Positions 13,732 to 15,869 of a DNA stretch of 15,869 nucleotides are shown in pieces. Below the pieces are notes generated by a model. It did no database searches. It was not told where the DNA came from and worked only from the letters and a program-made list of their open reading frames with translations. This stretch comes from Rhodobacteraceae bacterium UBA2776 (lineage in GTDB: Bacteria > Pseudomonadota > Alphaproteobacteria > Rhodobacterales > Rhodobacteraceae). How positions within the stretch are numbered: position 1 is the stretch's first letter; every line of letters begins with the position of its first letter. The DNA lies in the NCBI GenBank assembly GCA_002352425.1, contig DEIK01000039.1:24408-40276 (forward strand). The letters run 5' to 3'. Made by a program: the position numbers and the translations under genes.

Positions 13732-14709
13732 TTAGTCAACCAGTGCAGCTTTATACGCGCATTGATCGTATTGTTTAAGTTGCCCTGTCCAGTATTGTGG
13801 CTTGCCGGATATATCGAGATATCGTTTCAAATCATTCCTTATGCGTGGGCTCGCAAGGTATTGTTCATTTGAAAGTAGAGTCTCAGTTGGGCTGTGTAGA
13901 TAGGCCCAGAACTGAACCCAATTTAGTGCGCGCATGCATTTAGGCACATCTTCTCCACATGTTTCACTACAAAGATTTTGTAATGGGGCCAATAGTGGGT
14001 TGTTTACGAAATAGGGGTCAATTTGGTCAGCTGAAATTTTATCGTGAAGCAAATCGGACAGTGTAAAAAACGGCCAATTAAATGCATCTTGTTGTAAGAA
14101 CTGCTCTTTGGAAATGTTGACTCTGAACTTAAGTGTTATCCAGAGCCTTTTACCACTTTTCTTCCAAAACTCTTCTGTGCTGTGAAAATAGGTTCGCAGA
14201 TGCGGTGGGATTGTGGAGTGTTTCAACACCTCATTAATCTGTATGAAGTCTTCGCCAAGGATATCTCCCATTGAATCCCTAAGGGCAGCTGTAGCAGCTG
14301 CGTATTCTTGAAATTCAAGGAGCTGCACAATAGCATCTAATTTTTCGTGAGACCTGTGTACATTGCGAAACGCAGTAGCGAGTGGCGTATCAACCTCAGC
14401 AACCCGCAACCAGTTTATACCTAATACGCTGCCTTTTGCACGCATTAGGTTGTTGCGTGCTTTTCTATCCATATCCTTTGTAACATGAGTATGGGTGTGA
14501 CGCATGGAATCCACCCGCCCCAAAAACACCTGTGCGGCGCGGTTGTCGGCTTTGGCCAACCCTGACAGGGCCGTTAAGGCCGCAAAGTCCTCGCCCTCCA
14601 ACCACAGCTCCAGCGCGGCTTTGAACTGCGGATCATTCTGGCCCGCGATCTGGGCGTTGGTTGGGGTTAATCCAATCAGCAGGGCAAGAACTGCAAGGAA
14701 AACCCGCAT
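13732..14709 (-). CDS. Secreted hypothetical protein with two compositional halves
   Basis: The 325-residue product is not assigned to a named family. It has a clear signal peptide (hydrophobic core, probable cleavage after Thr-Asn-Ala at residue 19). A short helical segment of TPR/Sel1 flavour follows (FKAALELWLEGEDFAALTAL, then DNRAAQVFLGRV, about 29-66). The rest has no motif I recognise, apart from a Cys cluster CSETCGEDVPKC near residue 245. Bases above about 14505 (codons 1-67) are near 60% GC like the neighbours, whereas the remainder falls to about 37-48% in counted 60-base lines. The frame is intact across the junction. The ATG at 14709 overlaps the antiporter stop as TGATG; a GTG one codon earlier is also possible. 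It is probably coupled to the antiporter gene. Confidence 0.75.
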   Translation of the reverse strand: MRVFLAVLALLIGLTPTNAQIAGQNDPQFKAALELWLEGEDFAALTALSGLAKADNRAAQVFLGRVDSMRHTHTHVTKDMDRKARNNLMRAKGSVLGINWLRVAEVDTPLATAFRNVHRSHEKLDAIVQLLEFQEYAAATAALRDSMGDILGEDFIQINEVLKHSTIPPHLRTYFHSTEEFWKKSGKRLWITLKFRVNISKEQFLQQDAFNWPFFTLSDLLHDKISADQIDPYFVNNPLLAPLQNLCSETCGEDVPKCMRALNWVQFWAYLHSPTETLLSNEQYLASPRIRNDLKRYLDISGKPQYWTGQLKQYDQCAYKAALVD

Positions 14710-15869
14710 CACATCAGCTCCGGTTCGCGCCCGACCCGTTTGGCCAGTGGGGCCACCGTCAGCCCTTGCACGATGATCGAAAACATCACCAGAATATAGG
14801 TCGCCGCCAAGATCAGCGACTTATACTCGCTGTCGGGCAGGGACAGGGCCAAGGCGACCGAAATGCCGCCCTTTAATCCGCCCCATGTCATAATCGGCAC
14901 CACCCCTTGGGAAAACTCGCGAAACGGTTTCAGCACGATCACCGGCACCGCCACCGCCACCAAGCGGCCCACCAACGATAGGCCAATCGCGCCGATACCG
15001 GCGATGATGGCGTCATCGGTAAAGGCCACCGCGAAGACCTCGAACCCGATCATCAGGAACAACACTGCGTTCAGGATTTCGTCGATCAACTTCCAAAATG
15101 CATCGACATAGCGGCGGGTTTCCTCGGACATGCCGTGTTTCATGCCGACATCACCGATGAACAGACCCGCGACCACCGCCATGATCGGGGCAGAGACATG
15201 CAGATAAACCGCCAATTCGTAGCCGCCAAAGGCCAAGCCAAGCGTGATCAACACTTCAAGTGAATAATCATCAATCAAGCGCATGACGCGGAAGGTTAGC
15301 CAGCCCAGAACGCCGCCCAACACAGCGCCGCCAATGGCCTCTTGACCGAACAATTGCACGGCCCCCATCAAGCCCGTCGCATGGGCGTCATGGCCAGACG
15401 GGAACGCCATGCCGACCAGCACCAGGAACACCACATAGGCCACGCCATCGTTGAACAGGCTTTCGCCCGCGATCTTGGTCTCCATGGTCTTTTTCAGGTT
15501 GGCGGCGCGCAACACCCCCAGCACGGCAACCGGATCGGTTGGCGAGGCCAGCGCGCCAAACACCAGCGCCACAAGGATCGGCATCCCCGTCAGCCAGCTG
15601 AATCCGACGCCGATGATGGCGGTCGACAACCCAACACCGATGGTCGCCATCAAAGCAACCAACACCCATTCCCGCCGTAGATCCGAGATTTTCACATGCA
15701 ACGCACCGGCAAACAGCAGCAAGCCCAACATGCCCTCTAGCAGGGCGTCGGAGAACTCCAACCCCTCAACCTGACCCCGCACGGAGTCGGCCATGCCCCA
15801 TTCCGGCAACAGATAATCGAGGCCCATAACCCCCAATGAGGCAAGAAAGGCCACGATCAAAATACCGAT
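14709..15869 (-). CDS. CPA1-family Na+/H+ antiporter (5' end cut by window edge)
   Basis: About 386 residues are visible, with ten or more hydrophobic segments. The reading frame continues past 15860 to the right edge (Ile-Gly-Ile before LIVAFLASLG), with no start codon reached, so the N-terminus is missing. CPA1/NhaP marks are present: FGALASPTDPVAVLGVL, the ion-binding pair in GESLFNDGVAYVVF (Asn-Asp), MIGFEVF and the late GGLKGGISVALALSLP (family GGLRG). The protein should exchange Na+ (or Li+/K+) for H+ across the inner membrane, for pH and salt homeostasis, which suits a marine lifestyle. It ends shortly after the last membrane helix with no cytoplasmic regulatory domain. The stop overlaps the start of the secreted-protein gene. 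Confidence 0.92.
   Translation of the reverse strand: MGILIVAFLASLGVMGLDYLLPEWGMADSVRGQVEGLEFSDALLEGMLGLLLFAGALHVKISDLRREWVLVALMATIGVGLSTAIIGVGFSWLTGMPILVALVFGALASPTDPVAVLGVLRAANLKKTMETKIAGESLFNDGVAYVVFLVLVGMAFPSGHDAHATGLMGAVQLFGQEAIGGAVLGGVLGWLTFRVMRLIDDYSLEVLITLGLAFGGYELAVYLHVSAPIMAVVAGLFIGDVGMKHGMSEETRRYVDAFWKLIDEILNAVLFLMIGFEVFAVAFTDDAIIAGIGAIGLSLVGRLVAVAVPVIVLKPFREFSQGVVPIMTWGGLKGGISVALALSLPDSEYKSLILAATYILVMFSIIVQGLTVAPLAKRVGREPELM

Noticed and set aside
1..15869. Mobile element, prophage, CRISPR array, toxin-antitoxin or tRNA/rRNA genes
   Set aside because: No transposase, integrase, repeat-spacer pattern, paired short toxin and antitoxin frames, or cloverleaf/rRNA sequence was recognised on either strand.

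Overview
The window looks like core chromosome of an alphaproteobacterium, most likely a Rhodobacterales (Roseobacter-type) species. The evidence is a DhnA/FbaB-type class I fructose-bisphosphate aldolase, a Fur-family protein without the CxxC zinc knuckle (the alphaproteobacterial Fur/Mur type), several families common in Rhodobacteraceae (DUF3179, DUF985 cupin, DUF533), and GC around 55-60% in most sampled stretches. I see no rRNA, tRNA, CRISPR array, insertion sequence or prophage, and no gene-free stretch over 300 bases. The assignment rests on recognised protein families, not on a database search.

Left part (1-2755, minus strand): the start of an FAD-dependent monooxygenase runs off the left edge. 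Upstream of it lie the glycolytic/gluconeogenic genes fbaB and pgk. A strong stem-loop separates fbaB from the monooxygenase gene. The fbaB leader holds two dyads, one resembling a LacI-family (CceR/PckR-like) operator. pgk is transcribed divergently from a plus-strand pair of overlapping cyclophilins, one cytoplasmic and one membrane-anchored, followed by a hairpin terminator and an exported DUF3179 protein.

Middle (5115-9430): a G/C-tract hairpin fills the gap between the convergent DUF3179 and tyrS genes. tyrS and anmK (anhydro-MurNAc kinase, cell-wall recycling) diverge across a near-perfect 16-bp dyad. Then come three minus-strand genes: a DUF1353 lipoprotein gene overlapping a DUF985 cupin gene by ATGA, and a small exported protein that converges on anmK.

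Right part (9431-15869): enolase, then a Fur-family regulator gene whose stop overlaps the start of an EamA (DMT) transporter gene, then a glycine-rich DUF533/TerB-like protein with a clear terminator. On the plus strand is a DsrC/TusE-family gene whose product has no cysteine. The window ends in a minus-strand pair: a CPA1 Na+/H+ antiporter (cut by the right edge) overlapping the gene for a secreted protein. That last gene changes base composition sharply after about codon 67, which is the clearest anomaly here.

Most of the window is conserved housekeeping sequence, and I found no convincing new multi-gene system. The points most worth a second look are the compositional chimera at 13732-14709, the cysteine-free DsrC-family protein, the overlapping cyclophilin pair and several intergenic dyads.
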